DNA from: Gemmatimonadota bacterium
GTDB taxonomy: Bacteria; Gemmatimonadota; Gemmatimonadetes; Gemmatimonadales; Gemmatimonadaceae
Direction: 5' to 3'
Assembly (NCBI GenBank): GCA_021324775.1
Contig: JAJPIM010000008.1
Location: forward strand, 62,001-126,000
DNA: 64,000 nt
Under the pieces are notes generated by a model, which worked only from the letters and a program-made list of their open reading frames with translations, ran no database searches and was not told the DNA's origin. Of the stretch, positions 1-8,663 are shown one piece after another; within the stretch, counting starts at the first letter, position 1; each line of letters opens with the position of its first letter. The position numbers and the translations under genes were made by a program.

Positions 1-819
1 ACGCCGGACATGGAGCGGTGGCTCGGGTTCGAGGCGCACGATCTCGCCCGCCTGCAGTCACTCTGGACGATCCTCACGTACATGTTCGTGCACGCGAGCT
101 TGTGGCATCTCGCGGGCAACATGGTCATGCTCTGGGTATTCGGTCCGCGGGTGGAGCGGGCGTGGGGATCCGGCGCGTTCGTGCGGTACTATCTGCTGTG
201 CGGCTTAGGCGGCTGGCTTGCGCACCTCCTCATCGCGCGCGACTACACGCTCGTCGGCGCGTCCGCCGCGATCTACGGCGTCATGCTCGCCTACGCCGTC
301 CGCTGGCCGGACGACGAGTTCCAACTGTGGTTCGTGGTTCCGGTGCAGGCCAAGTGGCTGGTCGCGGGATGCGTGGCGATCGATGTCGTGCTGGGCGCGT
401 CGTCGCTCGACGGTGGCGCTGGCGGCGTCGCCCACTTCGCGCACCTCGGCGGGCTCCTGGCCGGATGGCTCTATCTGCACACGCCGCCCGCGGGACTCGA
501 CCTGCTGCGGTCACCACGGGTCTCGTCGGCGCCCGATGTGCCGGACGAGCCTCCACGGGCGGTGCCCAGGGCGTTGCCGCGACAGCCACGGGAAACCCGC
601 GATCGTCATGACACCGACGAAATCGTCGCCAAGAGCAAGGCCGCCGTGGCGAAGCGGCCGGCCCCGGCCCCCGCGCCGCGCGCCGTGCCGCGCGGAAGGC
701 GCGGCGACGACATCAACGCACTGCTCGACAAGATCTCGCGGCATGGGCTCGACAGCCTGACGAGCGACGAGCGGCGGCTGCTGGAGGAAGCGTCCCGCCG
801 TCTGCGCGGATCCGAATAG
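1..819 (+). CDS. Rhomboid-family intramembrane serine protease (5' partial)
   Basis: Intramembrane serine protease that would cleave transmembrane substrates in the inner membrane. Counting from the ATG at 10, the catalytic serine lies in GASAAIYG (about S85) and the catalytic histidine in HFAHLGG (about H145), both inside hydrophobic segments. The frame is open back to base 1 and the usual first transmembrane helix is missing, so the gene probably starts before the window. After about residue 165 the membrane core gives way to a Pro/Arg-rich linker and a short acidic/basic C-terminal helix (DDINALLDKISRHGLDSLT) like the tail seen on many bacterial rhomboids. Substrate unknown. It converges with queF. 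Confidence 0.9.
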   Translation, partial: TPDMERWLGFEAHDLARLQSLWTILTYMFVHASLWHLAGNMVMLWVFGPRVERAWGSGAFVRYYLLCGLGGWLAHLLIARDYTLVGASAAIYGVMLAYAVRWPDDEFQLWFVVPVQAKWLVAGCVAIDVVLGASSLDGGAGGVAHFAHLGGLLAGWLYLHTPPAGLDLLRSPRVSSAPDVPDEPPRAVPRALPRQPRETRDRHDTDEIVAKSKAAVAKRPAPAPAPRAVPRGRRGDDINALLDKISRHGLDSLTSDERRLLEEASRRLRGSE

Positions 820-867
820 ATCCCGCCAGCTCCAACCCGCCCGGCTACAGCCCGCCAAGCTGCGCCG

Positions 868-1275
868 TCAGCGGGTACCGGCGGTGGCCGTGATGACCGA
901 TTTGATGCCGCCGCGGGTGTTGAAGTCACCGACCACCCGCATCCACCGCGGCGCGACGCTGGCGACGAGATCATCGAGAATGCGATTCACCGCACGCTCG
1001 TAGAAGATCTCATCGTTGCGGTAGCTCCAGAGATACAGTTTCAGGCTCTTGAGCTCGACGCACACCTTGTCGGGCACATACGTGATCGTCATGACGCCGA
1101 AGTCGGGTGCGCCTCCCTTGAGGAGCGACAGATCAGAGGCGTCTCCCTCGATGCCGCCGAGCGGGCAGAGCGACGTGAACTCGGGGCAGGTCATCTCGAT
1201 CTCGTAATTCCGGCCCGGGTGGGGATTCGGAAACGTCTCGAGCAGCTCGGCGCGCGGCATCGGGGAAAAGTACAC
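868..1275 (-). CDS. queF: NADPH-dependent 7-cyano-7-deazaguanine reductase
   Basis: Reduces preQ0 to preQ1 in queuosine biosynthesis (cytoplasmic). The match to short, YkvM-type QueF is clear: [17 protein letters not shown], the CPEFTSLCP motif with the nucleophilic cysteine, a PDF motif with the proton-donor aspartate, and [14 protein letters not shown]. Two oddities are visible. The N terminus is about 20 residues shorter than the Bacillus enzyme, and about 14 extra residues ([16 protein letters not shown] region) separate the catalytic Cys and Asp, where relatives have only KTGQ. The start is the GTG at 1275; an ATG at 1260 is the alternative. No other queuosine gene is nearby. Confidence 0.93.
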   Translation of the reverse strand: MYFSPMPRAELLETFPNPHPGRNYEIEMTCPEFTSLCPLGGIEGDASDLSLLKGGAPDFGVMTITYVPDKVCVELKSLKLYLWSYRNDEIFYERAVNRILDDLVASVAPRWMRVVGDFNTRGGIKSVITATAGTR

Positions 1276-1642
1276 GGTGCCGCCCGGTTCGCGGGACGGG
1301 CGTCATTGGACTCGTGATTTGACACGTGCGACGCAGGGGCCAACTCGCCGGTGTCACGAAGACGTTGTGCGGGGCGCGGCGGCACGAGCCATGCCCCACG
1401 ATTGCACCGTGCGTGATGGCAGGCCCATCGGCGCCTTCGCGCACCAGTTGGCGTACCGGTTGGCGTACCGGGGCTGACCGGACAGGCGAACGAGCCGGGT
1501 AAAGCGCCAGATTGAACCGCCACGGCACTGGCGGCAACCGCAGCGAGCCACCCGCTAACGAAATGCTGCCATCCGTGGCAAATTCCAGCACGCGGTCATA
1601 CGCGTCACAGCGTACCACTTTCACTGGTCGGAGGCGTGTCTC
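1276..1642. other. Divergent intergenic region between queF and the SOD/CHRD-like gene
   Basis: No convincing gene is seen in these 367 bases. They must hold both divergent promoters, but no clear boxes can be assigned. A perfect 12-bp tandem duplication (GTTGGCGTACCG twice, 1447-1470) is the only distinct structure. The short ORFs listed here have no recognisable protein features. Confidence 0.4.
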
Positions 1643-2146
1643 ATGGTATCTCGTCTTACCATCGCAACTGTCGCCGTGGCGTTCAGCACAGTCGCGTACG
1701 CACAGAAGGTGAGTCTCCCTGGCCATGGTGCCAACATGTCGTCCGCGACGGTGCCAGCGCGTGCCGCGGTGACCAGCGATGGCCAGGGTATGAAGATGAC
1801 GGCGACTCTGGCCCCGCAGAAAGGCGGAACGATCGCGGGAACAGCGACCGTCCAGCCGGGAACCAGCGCGGGGACGACCGTCGCGACGGTGTCGCTCACC
1901 GGCGCGAAGCCGGGCGCGGTCTATCCGTGGCACGTGCACATCGGCAAGTGCGGGATGACACCGGGTGGCAAGGTGTGGGGCGATCCGTCGGCGTACAAGC
2001 CGCTCACGGCTGGCAGCGACGGCACGGCCAGTGGGACCGCGACGATCAGCATGGCGGTGCCGGCGTCCGGCAGCTACTACGTCAACATCCACGCCTCTCC
2101 GTCGGACATGGGAACGATCGTGTCCTGCGGCAATCTCGGAATGTGA
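1643..2146 (+). CDS. Secreted CHRD/Cu-Zn superoxide dismutase-like protein
   Basis: Predicted exported protein: an N-terminal signal peptide (VSRLTIATVAVAFSTVAYAQ) is followed by a beta-rich domain. YPWHVHIGKCG, the following glycine-rich loop with YKPLTAGSDGTASGTATI, and a C-terminal SYYVNIHASPSDMGTIVSCGNL resemble the CHRD/SOD-like fold, including two cysteines that could form the conserved disulfide. The full metal-binding histidine set of active Cu/Zn SOD is not evident: one His-x-His and one later His are visible. Dismutase activity is therefore uncertain and a structural or stress-related envelope role is equally possible. It is a single gene, convergent with lspA. Confidence 0.7.
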   Translation: MVSRLTIATVAVAFSTVAYAQKVSLPGHGANMSSATVPARAAVTSDGQGMKMTATLAPQKGGTIAGTATVQPGTSAGTTVATVSLTGAKPGAVYPWHVHIGKCGMTPGGKVWGDPSAYKPLTAGSDGTASGTATISMAVPASGSYYVNIHASPSDMGTIVSCGNLGM

Positions 2147-2168
2147 TGTACCGTTAGGAGAGTGGGGG

Positions 2169-2204
2169 GAGCCGGAGGAGATGCACTGCAGCCTCCTTCG
2201 GCTC
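2169..2204. terminator. Hairpin between convergent genes (SOD-like gene and lspA)
   Basis: A 12-bp stem (GAGCCGGAGGAG / CTCCTTCGGCTC) with one G-T pair and a 12-base loop sits between the two convergent stop codons, so it could end transcripts from both sides. There is no strong T-tract. Confidence 0.55.
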
Positions 2205-2215
2205 GCTCCGGTCTC

Positions 2216-2707
2216 CTATCGCAGCCCGTCGCTTTCCGTGCCCCGGTGCCAGAGAACCCACACCAGGAGTGCGGCGCCACACGTCACGCCCATGTCGGCG
2301 ACGTTGAAGGTCCAGAAGCGCACATCGCCGATGCCCATATCGATAAAGTCCACGACACCGCGGGCGGACCGCAGCCGGTCGGCGAGGTTGCCCAGCGCTC
2401 CGCCCGTGATCAGTGCCAGTGCGACGGATCGCTGGATGTCGTCCGGTTTCGCCTGCCGGAAGGCGACGCCCAGCACCGCGAGCGCGACGAGGGCGGCGAT
2501 CGTGAATCCCCACCGTGAGGCACCACCGAGGCTCATGCTGAACGCCGCCCCAGGGTTGAACGCGAGGGTAAAACGGATGATGGACCCGATCACGTCGTGC
2601 GGCGAATACGCCGGCATCAAATGATCGACCGCGATCTGCTTCGTCGCGCAATCGGTCACGAACACGCCGGCCAGAATCGGCCAGAATGTGGCGGTCTTGG
2701 GGGACAC
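2216..2707 (-). CDS. lspA: Lipoprotein signal peptidase II
   Basis: Inner-membrane aspartyl protease that removes signal peptides from diacylglyceryl-modified prolipoproteins. Its 163 residues match family length. The sequence shows four hydrophobic segments, FNPGAAFS, the GGALGNLADR box with one catalytic Asp, VVDFIDM, and FNVADMG with the second catalytic Asp. The many lipobox proteins in this window are its likely substrates. Its start overlaps the track's version of the divergent PLP gene, one reason to choose a later start for that gene. Confidence 0.97.
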   Translation of the reverse strand: MSPKTATFWPILAGVFVTDCATKQIAVDHLMPAYSPHDVIGSIIRFTLAFNPGAAFSMSLGGASRWGFTIAALVALAVLGVAFRQAKPDDIQRSVALALITGGALGNLADRLRSARGVVDFIDMGIGDVRFWTFNVADMGVTCGAALLVWVLWHRGTESDGLR

Positions 2708-2724
2708 GGCAGGAAACTAACCAT

Positions 2725-3723
2725 ATGATCGGCCCCCGACCGACGACCATCGTCCGATCCGTCCGCCTGTCGGAGCGCCTGGACGCCACGATCGCGATCG
2801 CCAGTGAAGCGTTCCAGTGGACGGGCAGCTTCAAATTTCGGGCAGCGTCCAATGTCGTACGCTCGATTCCGCATCCCGCCGTCATCACGGCGAGCTCCGG
2901 CAACTTCGGGCAGGCGATGGCGTACGCCTGCCGGTTAGCCGGGAAACGCTGCACGGTCGTCATGCCCGCCAATTCCGCGCACGTCAAGATCGCCGCAGTC
3001 CGTGACTACGGCGCCCGGGTCGACCTCGTCGACACGGCGACGGTTCGCCGGGAGGATCGCGTCGCGGAACTGGCGGCGGCCGATGCGTCGGCGTATGTCG
3101 CCAGCGCGTACGACGATGTCCTCGTGATCCAGGGCAACGCGACCCTGGGCCGTGAGCTTGCGGCGATGAACGCGCAGGCGAAGACCGCGCCGCGCGACGG
3201 CGCCGCCGGATCCGCGAGCCCGGGCCCGTTCGATGCGATCATCGCGCCGGTCGGGGGCGGCGGCCTTGCCGCGGGCATCCTGACGGGACTGCGCGACGCG
3301 GGGGATCCGACGCCGGTGTGGGCGGCCGAGCCCGCGATCGCCAACGACCTCGTTCAATCGCTGGCGGCGGGCCGGATCGTCGCCCATGACCGGGAACCGC
3401 AGACCATCGCCGATGGGGTGCGGACCCGCAGTGTCGGCGTGCACACGTGGGCGGTACTCCAGCCAGGGCTGGCGGGTGCCCTCGAGGTATCGGAGGCGGA
3501 GATCCGCGAGGGCCTCCGCCTGTGTTTCCATCTCGCCAATCTCAAGGTCGAGCCCACGGGGGCCGTCACGGTGGGGGCGATGCTGGCCGCGGCCCAGCGG
3601 TTCCGAGGCCAGCACGTCTGCTGCATCGCCAGCGGCGGGAACGTGGATCCCCAGGTCTTCTGGGATATCATTGGTGGGCATTCAGAACACAGCGCGCCCG
3701 CGAGGACTTCCGTTTCGCCCTGA
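2725..3723 (+). CDS. PLP-dependent serine/threonine dehydratase family protein
   Basis: Fold-type II PLP enzyme, most like threonine ammonia-lyase or serine racemase. Visible marks are the Schiff-base lysine in GSFKFRA (about K37), the phosphate/substrate loop ASSGNFGQA and the glycine-rich PVGGGGLAAG that holds the PLP phosphate. The protein is 332 residues with no C-terminal ACT domain, so it is a catabolic or racemase type without allosteric control. The ATG at 2725 follows AGGAAA; the track's 2686 start would run into lspA. Which amino acid it deaminates or racemises cannot be told. A SER/THR dehydratase call is safe; ilvA is not. Confidence 0.88.
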   Translation: MIGPRPTTIVRSVRLSERLDATIAIASEAFQWTGSFKFRAASNVVRSIPHPAVITASSGNFGQAMAYACRLAGKRCTVVMPANSAHVKIAAVRDYGARVDLVDTATVRREDRVAELAAADASAYVASAYDDVLVIQGNATLGRELAAMNAQAKTAPRDGAAGSASPGPFDAIIAPVGGGGLAAGILTGLRDAGDPTPVWAAEPAIANDLVQSLAAGRIVAHDREPQTIADGVRTRSVGVHTWAVLQPGLAGALEVSEAEIREGLRLCFHLANLKVEPTGAVTVGAMLAAAQRFRGQHVCCIASGGNVDPQVFWDIIGGHSEHSAPARTSVSP

Positions 3724-3795
3724 CGCGTGATATTGCGCCATGACCGGCCTGGCCTCCTTTTCGCACTGAGATTGACTTACCACCGATAGGGCGAC

Positions 3796-4716
3796 ATGAA
3801 CGGCACTGACAATCGGTCTGACGAACGACCGCGCGGGCACCGGCCATACCCGCACGAGATGCTGACGGCGGGGTATCTCGCCGTGACCGGCGCACTGGGC
3901 GCGGTGCTCGGACATCCCGCGAAGATCTGGCCGAACGTCCTGTCGCACATCATCGGAATCATCATCATTCTGTTCGTGGTGCCCCGCCTCCCGCCGCGCC
4001 GGTGGGTCGTCGTGCTCCGGGATTGGGGCCTCGTCTTCGTGCTGCCATTTCTCTACGTCGAAGTGGCCCACCTCAACCGCCTGCTGAGCACAGGCTACCA
4101 CGACGTCACGATCCAGTCGGTCGAGATGGCGCTCTTTCATTCGCCCCCGGGTGCCGCACTGCGGCACGTGCTGCCGTGGTGGCCCGTCGACGAGTATCTG
4201 CACTTCACGTACGTCGCGTACTACGCCCTGCTGCCCCTGCTCGGCGGCGCGCTCTATTTCACCGGGCGCCGGCGCGAGTATCGGTACGTCCTGGCGACCG
4301 TCCTGGGCACGTTCTACGTGTGCTACATCTGCTTCATCCTGTACCCGGTCGCGGGGCCGTGGTATCGCACACCGCACCTCGACACGGTATCGCTGGGGCA
4401 CTTCTTCCCGAATCTCGTGCAAGCGGTGCTCGTGAGAGCCGCGTCGAAGGGCGCTGCGTTTCCGAGCTCGCACGTCGCGGTCGCCGTCGTGATCTGGCTT
4501 CTCGCATGGCGATTCAACCGGCGCGTCTTCTGGATTCTCGCGGCGATCGTTCCGGCCCTCGCCCTGGGCACGGTCTACGGCGGCTTCCACTACGCGGTGG
4601 ACGCGGCCGCGGGCTTCCTGGTCGGTGTGGCGGGCTACTTCGCGGCGCCCCACGTCCATCGGTTCCTCGGTGGTGACATGCCGGAGCCCGGGCTCGGCGG
4701 CATAGAGAGCGCGTAG
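3796..4716 (+). CDS. PAP2-superfamily / inositolphosphotransferase-like membrane protein
   Basis: Polytopic membrane protein of 306 residues with about six hydrophobic segments. The phosphatase signature is in the C-terminal half: KGAAFPSSHVAVAVV (motif 2, with the SSH triad) and YGGFHYAVDAAAG (motif 3, His and Asp). The arrangement resembles the PAP2 C-terminal family, which includes yeast-type phosphatidylinositol:ceramide transferases as well as lipid phosphatases. It probably acts on lipid or isoprenoid phosphates on the outer face of the inner membrane. Substrate unknown. It stands alone, 79 bp after its neighbour's end. Confidence 0.83.
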   Translation: MNGTDNRSDERPRGHRPYPHEMLTAGYLAVTGALGAVLGHPAKIWPNVLSHIIGIIIILFVVPRLPPRRWVVVLRDWGLVFVLPFLYVEVAHLNRLLSTGYHDVTIQSVEMALFHSPPGAALRHVLPWWPVDEYLHFTYVAYYALLPLLGGALYFTGRRREYRYVLATVLGTFYVCYICFILYPVAGPWYRTPHLDTVSLGHFFPNLVQAVLVRAASKGAAFPSSHVAVAVVIWLLAWRFNRRVFWILAAIVPALALGTVYGGFHYAVDAAAGFLVGVAGYFAAPHVHRFLGGDMPEPGLGGIESA

Positions 4717-4797
4717 CCGTCCCTCGCTCGCGGGGGATCGGCGCGTTGGCCTGCAGGGCGGGCAGAAACGACCGGGGCGCTGACTGCGTCCCTGGAT

Positions 4798-7080
4798 GTG
4801 CCCCCGAAATCCGACCGGCCAGCCCAGACGGCCGCCCTGGACGACCTGGAGATGCCGACGGCCGAAGGCGCGACCGCCGAGTGGCTGCGGCGGTCCGACC
4901 GGATCCGCATTGGGGGTCTGGCCGTGTTCCTGGCGGTGCTGGCGTTCGAACCGCTGATCGGCGTTCCGGTACGCCCGATTGCGTACGGCATCATCGCCCT
5001 CTGGCTGGGTTGCGCCATCGTTTTCGAGCAAGGACTCCAGGGCGTCCGCACCCGCGATGTGAGCGACCGCTGGCGCACCGCCATGCTCGCCGCCGACATC
5101 GCCTTCATCACGCTCGCGAGATACGAATCGGGCGCCACGCGGTGGTTCAGCGAATCGGGGTACCTCATCGTGGTCGTGATCGCGGCCGGCGCACTCTCGC
5201 TCCGCTCGACGATCTGGCTGACCGCATTCGCGTCGGCGGCGTACGGCGTGCTGCTGTTCGCGCAGAGGGAGGTGCTCGCGTCGTCGGGCGCCCGTGCCGG
5301 CTTCCCCCTGGATCAGTCCCTCGGCCGCGCGAGCCTGGGCGCGTGGGCACTGGGGACCGTCCTGCTCGTGGTATTCGCCGTCCTCGTCCGGGCGCTCGTG
5401 GCGCTGCTCGAGCGCAGCGAGGCGCGGCACCGGATGATGTTCGAGGCGAGTCCGCGCCCGATGTGGGTGTACGACGCGGAGACCCTGCGGTTTCTCGCGG
5501 TCAACAACGCCGCAATCCGCGACTACGGCTACTCGCGGGAGGAGTTCCTCGCGATGGATCTCTACGGGATCCGTCCGCCCGAGGACCGGGAAGCCCTGCG
5601 TGTGGTGACATCGCGATCGAACGATGCCTACCTGCACTCGGGTACGTGGCGCCACCGGCGGCGTGACGGGCGCGACATGGATGTCGAAGTCGCGTCGCAC
5701 CCGATCCGCGCTGGAGGCCGGAGCGCCCGCCTGGTCGTCGTGACCGATGTCACGGAGCGCACGCGGCTCGAGACACGCCTCCGCGAGACGCAGCGGCTGG
5801 AGGCGCTAGGCCGGCTGGCGGGAGGGGTCGCCCACGAGTTCAACAACCTGCTGGCGGCGGTACTGGGGCACGCGGAACTGCTGCTGGCCGAGATGCCGGC
5901 GGGGAGCACGCGGCGGGACAGCGCGGAAGAAATCGTGCGGGCGGCGCGCCGCGGCTCGGATCTGACGCGACACATGCTGGCGTTCGGGCGGCGGCAGTTG
6001 CTGCGTCCTGAAGTGGTGGACGTGAACACGGTCGTCCGGGACATCGAGCGTCTGCTGCGCCCGCTGCTGGCGGCCGACGTGAACGTCTCACTGGCGCTTC
6101 CGGACGAGCCATGCTGGGCACGCGTGGACCGGAGCCAACTCGAACTCGTGATCATGAACCTCGCGATGAACGCGCGAGACGCCATGCCAAGCGGTGGTGC
6201 GCTGACGGTCGAGACCTCGGTCGCGTCGCTCGGAGAAGCCGACCGGCACCGCCACCCGATGGCGGCGGTCGTCGCGGGGAGCTACGTCCGGCTCGCGGTC
6301 AGCGACACGGGGACCGGCATCAGCCGCGAGATCGCCGAACGGATCTTCGAGCCCTTCTTCACGACGAAGCCAGTGGGTCGCGGCACGGGGCTCGGGCTTT
6401 CCACCGTCTACGGCATCGTGAAGCAGTCGGATGGCTACGTGTGGCCATACAGCGAAGTGGGTCGCGGGACGTCGATGCACGTCTACCTGCCGTGCGTGGC
6501 AGCACCCGCGTCCTCGATGACCCACACGCCACGGCTGACACCGGAGGCGCCGATGATCCGCGTGCACGCCGGCACGCCGGCACCCGGCGCCCCGGCCGGC
6601 GTGAGCGGACCAACCTCCCGCGAGCCGGCTCCCGGTACGGGCGTCACGGCCGCCGGGACCCTGGCGGAACCGTCCGCCGCCCCGGGAACGCCGGCGGGCA
6701 TGCCGGAGACGATCACCGTGATGGTGGCGGACGACGAAGCCGCGCTCCGGACGGCGGCGAGCCGCGTCCTCCGGGCTGGCGGCTACAAAGTCCTGGAAGC
6801 GGCAAACGGTGAAGAGGCGATAGCAACGGCCGCGGCGTGGCCGGGACGGATCGACGTCCTCCTCACCGACGTGGTGATGCCCGGAATCGGGGGGGTGGAA
6901 CTGACCGCCCGGATCTCGGCGATCGATCCCACGATCCGGGTGGTCTACATGTCAGGCTACCCGCAGAGCCACCTGGAAGCCATGGGCGGGTTGGCCGGAG
7001 GGCATGCCTTTGTCGACAAGCCATTCGGACTGGACGTCTTGCTGGCTGCGGTCCAGGGGGTGTTGACCGTCGACGCGTAG
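4798..7080 (+). CDS. Membrane PAS hybrid histidine kinase with receiver domain
   Basis: Hybrid two-component kinase of 760 residues (GTG start). Order: about five hydrophobic segments (residues 38-205), PAS domain (about 210-320), HisKA with phospho-acceptor H346 in GGVAHEFNNLLAAVLGH, HATPase with N-box NLAMNARDAMP, the DTGTGI box and GTGLGLSTVYGIVKQ, a Pro/Ala-rich linker (about 570-635), then a receiver domain with D691 in LLTDVVMPG and the conserved DKPF lysine. The architecture is that of NtrB-like kinases with a C-terminal receiver that often works with a separate regulator; no response regulator lies next to it, so the output partner is elsewhere. The signal is unknown. Confidence 0.93.
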   Translation: MPPKSDRPAQTAALDDLEMPTAEGATAEWLRRSDRIRIGGLAVFLAVLAFEPLIGVPVRPIAYGIIALWLGCAIVFEQGLQGVRTRDVSDRWRTAMLAADIAFITLARYESGATRWFSESGYLIVVVIAAGALSLRSTIWLTAFASAAYGVLLFAQREVLASSGARAGFPLDQSLGRASLGAWALGTVLLVVFAVLVRALVALLERSEARHRMMFEASPRPMWVYDAETLRFLAVNNAAIRDYGYSREEFLAMDLYGIRPPEDREALRVVTSRSNDAYLHSGTWRHRRRDGRDMDVEVASHPIRAGGRSARLVVVTDVTERTRLETRLRETQRLEALGRLAGGVAHEFNNLLAAVLGHAELLLAEMPAGSTRRDSAEEIVRAARRGSDLTRHMLAFGRRQLLRPEVVDVNTVVRDIERLLRPLLAADVNVSLALPDEPCWARVDRSQLELVIMNLAMNARDAMPSGGALTVETSVASLGEADRHRHPMAAVVAGSYVRLAVSDTGTGISREIAERIFEPFFTTKPVGRGTGLGLSTVYGIVKQSDGYVWPYSEVGRGTSMHVYLPCVAAPASSMTHTPRLTPEAPMIRVHAGTPAPGAPAGVSGPTSREPAPGTGVTAAGTLAEPSAAPGTPAGMPETITVMVADDEAALRTAASRVLRAGGYKVLEAANGEEAIATAAAWPGRIDVLLTDVVMPGIGGVELTARISAIDPTIRVVYMSGYPQSHLEAMGGLAGGHAFVDKPFGLDVLLAAVQGVLTVDA

Positions 7081-7424
7081 CCCTTGGCCGCCAATTGGGG
7101 GACTTGGCCCGTCATTCCGGGCGCGAAGGGCGGCGCCGGTGAAGGGGGAGGAGCAGGTCGTCCGGAGAGCACGCCAAATTGTCTTGCGGGTTTTGGCTGA
7201 CGCCGCTAATTTTACGCCAGCGAGTGAGGCGCCAAATCGGCGCCGTCGTTGGTACCAGTTCGGCAGTTCGGGACCTGGCCACACGCGGGTCCCGATTCGT
7301 TTTTTCCGGGCTGGTCATCTCGGTTCACTTGCTCGCGCGGCGACAGGCGCCGCGTGAACACTGTCGTCGGCAGGTACGGTATGTCCGGACTCCGACAACA
7401 TCAATATCATTCAGGAGTACGGCA
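7081..7424 (+). promoter_or_regulatory. Long leader / promoter region of the cold-shock gene
   Basis: No gene is seen. The region probably carries the promoter and a structured 5' UTR of the downstream cold-shock gene. About 75-100 bases before the start is a hairpin: outer GTTCA/TGAAC arms enclose an inner CGCGGCG-ACAG-GCGCCGCG stem. Long structured leaders are typical of cold-shock genes, where they act as temperature-sensitive RNA switches; that role here is inference. No clear -35/-10 pair was found. Confidence 0.4.
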
Positions 7425-7637
7425 ATGCGTACCACCGGCACGGTGAAGTGGTTCAACGACGCCAAGGGCTTTGGTTTCATCACGCCCGAGGGCGGACAGA
7501 AGGACTGCTTCGTGCACCACTCGGCGATTCAGGGCAGCGGCTTCAAGTCGTTGGCTGAAGGCGAGCGCGTGGAGTTCGACATCGTTCAGGGCCAGAAGGG
7601 CCCCGCTGCGGAGAACGTAACGAAGCTCGGGCGATAA
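7425..7637 (+). CDS. Cold-shock protein, CspA family
   Basis: Single-strand nucleic acid binding protein / RNA chaperone of 70 residues, one cold-shock domain. RNP1 is KGFGFITP and RNP2 is CFVHHSAI, both intact. The ATG at 7425 has AGGAG eight bases upstream; the longer ORF in the track lacks this. A long leader precedes it and a strong hairpin follows its stop, so it is almost certainly monocistronic. Confidence 0.97.
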   Translation: MRTTGTVKWFNDAKGFGFITPEGGQKDCFVHHSAIQGSGFKSLAEGERVEFDIVQGQKGPAAENVTKLGR

Positions 7638-7662
7638 CGAACGGTCAGCAGTTCTGAAATAG

Positions 7663-7703
7663 CACGAGGGCCGGCTGCGGTGATCCGCAGCCGGCCCTTC
7701 GTG
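7663..7703. terminator. GCCGGCTGC-core hairpin terminator after the cold-shock gene
   Basis: Stem CACGAGGGCCGGCTGCGG pairs with the rightward arm across a TGAT loop with a single bulge, followed by TTTT on the plus strand. It lies between two convergent stop codons and so may serve both. It is one of six related hairpins in the window. Confidence 0.85.
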
Positions 7704-7747
7704 TTTTCGTGCTCCTCGCCGTCACGCCATCAGCATCACCATCACCA

Positions 7748-8611
7748 TCACCGATCGTACCGCACCAGCGCCGCGGGTCCGTCGTGCGCCAGGATGCGAA
7801 CCATCGCGTGCGAGCGCTGGTCGATCCAGAACCGTTCCGTGACAGCACCCGGGAAGTCCGCGGCGACGATCCAGCACACCGCCGTCCGGCCGCTCCGGGT
7901 CGTGATGCGATCCGCTCCCTCGACGCGAACGTCGAGCGGAGAGACCTGCTCGTCGGCGGGGAAATAGACCGGGACCGTGGCGTGGTAACCGATGGCCAGC
8001 GGAAGTGCGCGCAGCAGAAGGTCGACCGCGGCGGACGTGTAGGCCGAGTCAGGAAGGGGCGAAATCGTCATCCGGAGCGGGCGCTCGGGCGCGGAGTCGG
8101 TGACGACGAGGCGGTCGTGGCCAAAGACGAGCGAGACCACGCGGTTGCCCTCGAGCAGCGCCGTCTGGTGTAGCGGGCGGAGCGTGCGCGCGTCCACCCA
8201 CGTGGTGGTCTCCACGAGCACAGCGGACGAGTCTCGCTGCTCGAACGCCACCTCGAATGCGTCACGGCCATTCGGCTCGATCACACGCCGCACGCGCTGG
8301 ATGGTCATGCCGATGTCCACGCGAGCCCGGTCACCGGCGTCGCCGCCACCGTCATAGGAGCGGCGATTCACGACCGGCGACGCGTCCGACTCGCGCGAGA
8401 TCACCATCGTGTCGGTCCCTGGCAGGAGCCAGTGTACATCGAGCACGCTGGCGACCGGCCGGGTGGATTGCTCCAGCGCGGGTGACGGGGCCGTGCGCGG
8501 CGCAGCCTCGGGCGGCGTGCGGCACGCGCTCACGAGCGCGCCCACGAGCGCGATCGCGATGACGGCGGCCATTCCGGTCCGGGCGGGGCGCTGAGTGTGC
8601 GGAGAATGCAT
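7748..8611 (-). CDS. Lipoprotein of unknown function
   Basis: A 287-residue lipoprotein. The ATG at 8611 gives a clean signal peptide with a lipobox (GALVSAC); the longer ORF start adds only an Arg-rich shadow. The body is predicted mostly beta, with a pattern resembling DUF3108-like outer-membrane proteins (ERFWIDQRSHAMVRI near the end), but I do not recognise it firmly. The PH-like gene lies 52 bp upstream on the same strand and may share a transcript. Just after the stop, a TGATGG-type repeat supplies three further in-frame TGA codons. Confidence 0.75.
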   Translation of the reverse strand: MHSPHTQRPARTGMAAVIAIALVGALVSACRTPPEAAPRTAPSPALEQSTRPVASVLDVHWLLPGTDTMVISRESDASPVVNRRSYDGGGDAGDRARVDIGMTIQRVRRVIEPNGRDAFEVAFEQRDSSAVLVETTTWVDARTLRPLHQTALLEGNRVVSLVFGHDRLVVTDSAPERPLRMTISPLPDSAYTSAAVDLLLRALPLAIGYHATVPVYFPADEQVSPLDVRVEGADRITTRSGRTAVCWIVAADFPGAVTERFWIDQRSHAMVRILAHDGPAALVRYDR

Positions 8612-8663
8612 TAGAGGCTCGGTGCGAGCGGGATGGGGTGAGTGTCGGGTGAGATGCCTGCGT

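Noticed and set aside
3682-5700. 672-aa minus-strand ORF
   Set aside because: It is antisense to the PAP2 and histidine kinase genes, and its Arg/Asp/His-rich composition is typical of a GC-rich shadow frame.
7735-7752. CATCACCATCACCATCAC looks like a hexahistidine tag from a vector
   Set aside because: It is the reverse complement of the TGATGG repeat that follows the stop codon of a minus-strand gene; no vector sequence surrounds it.
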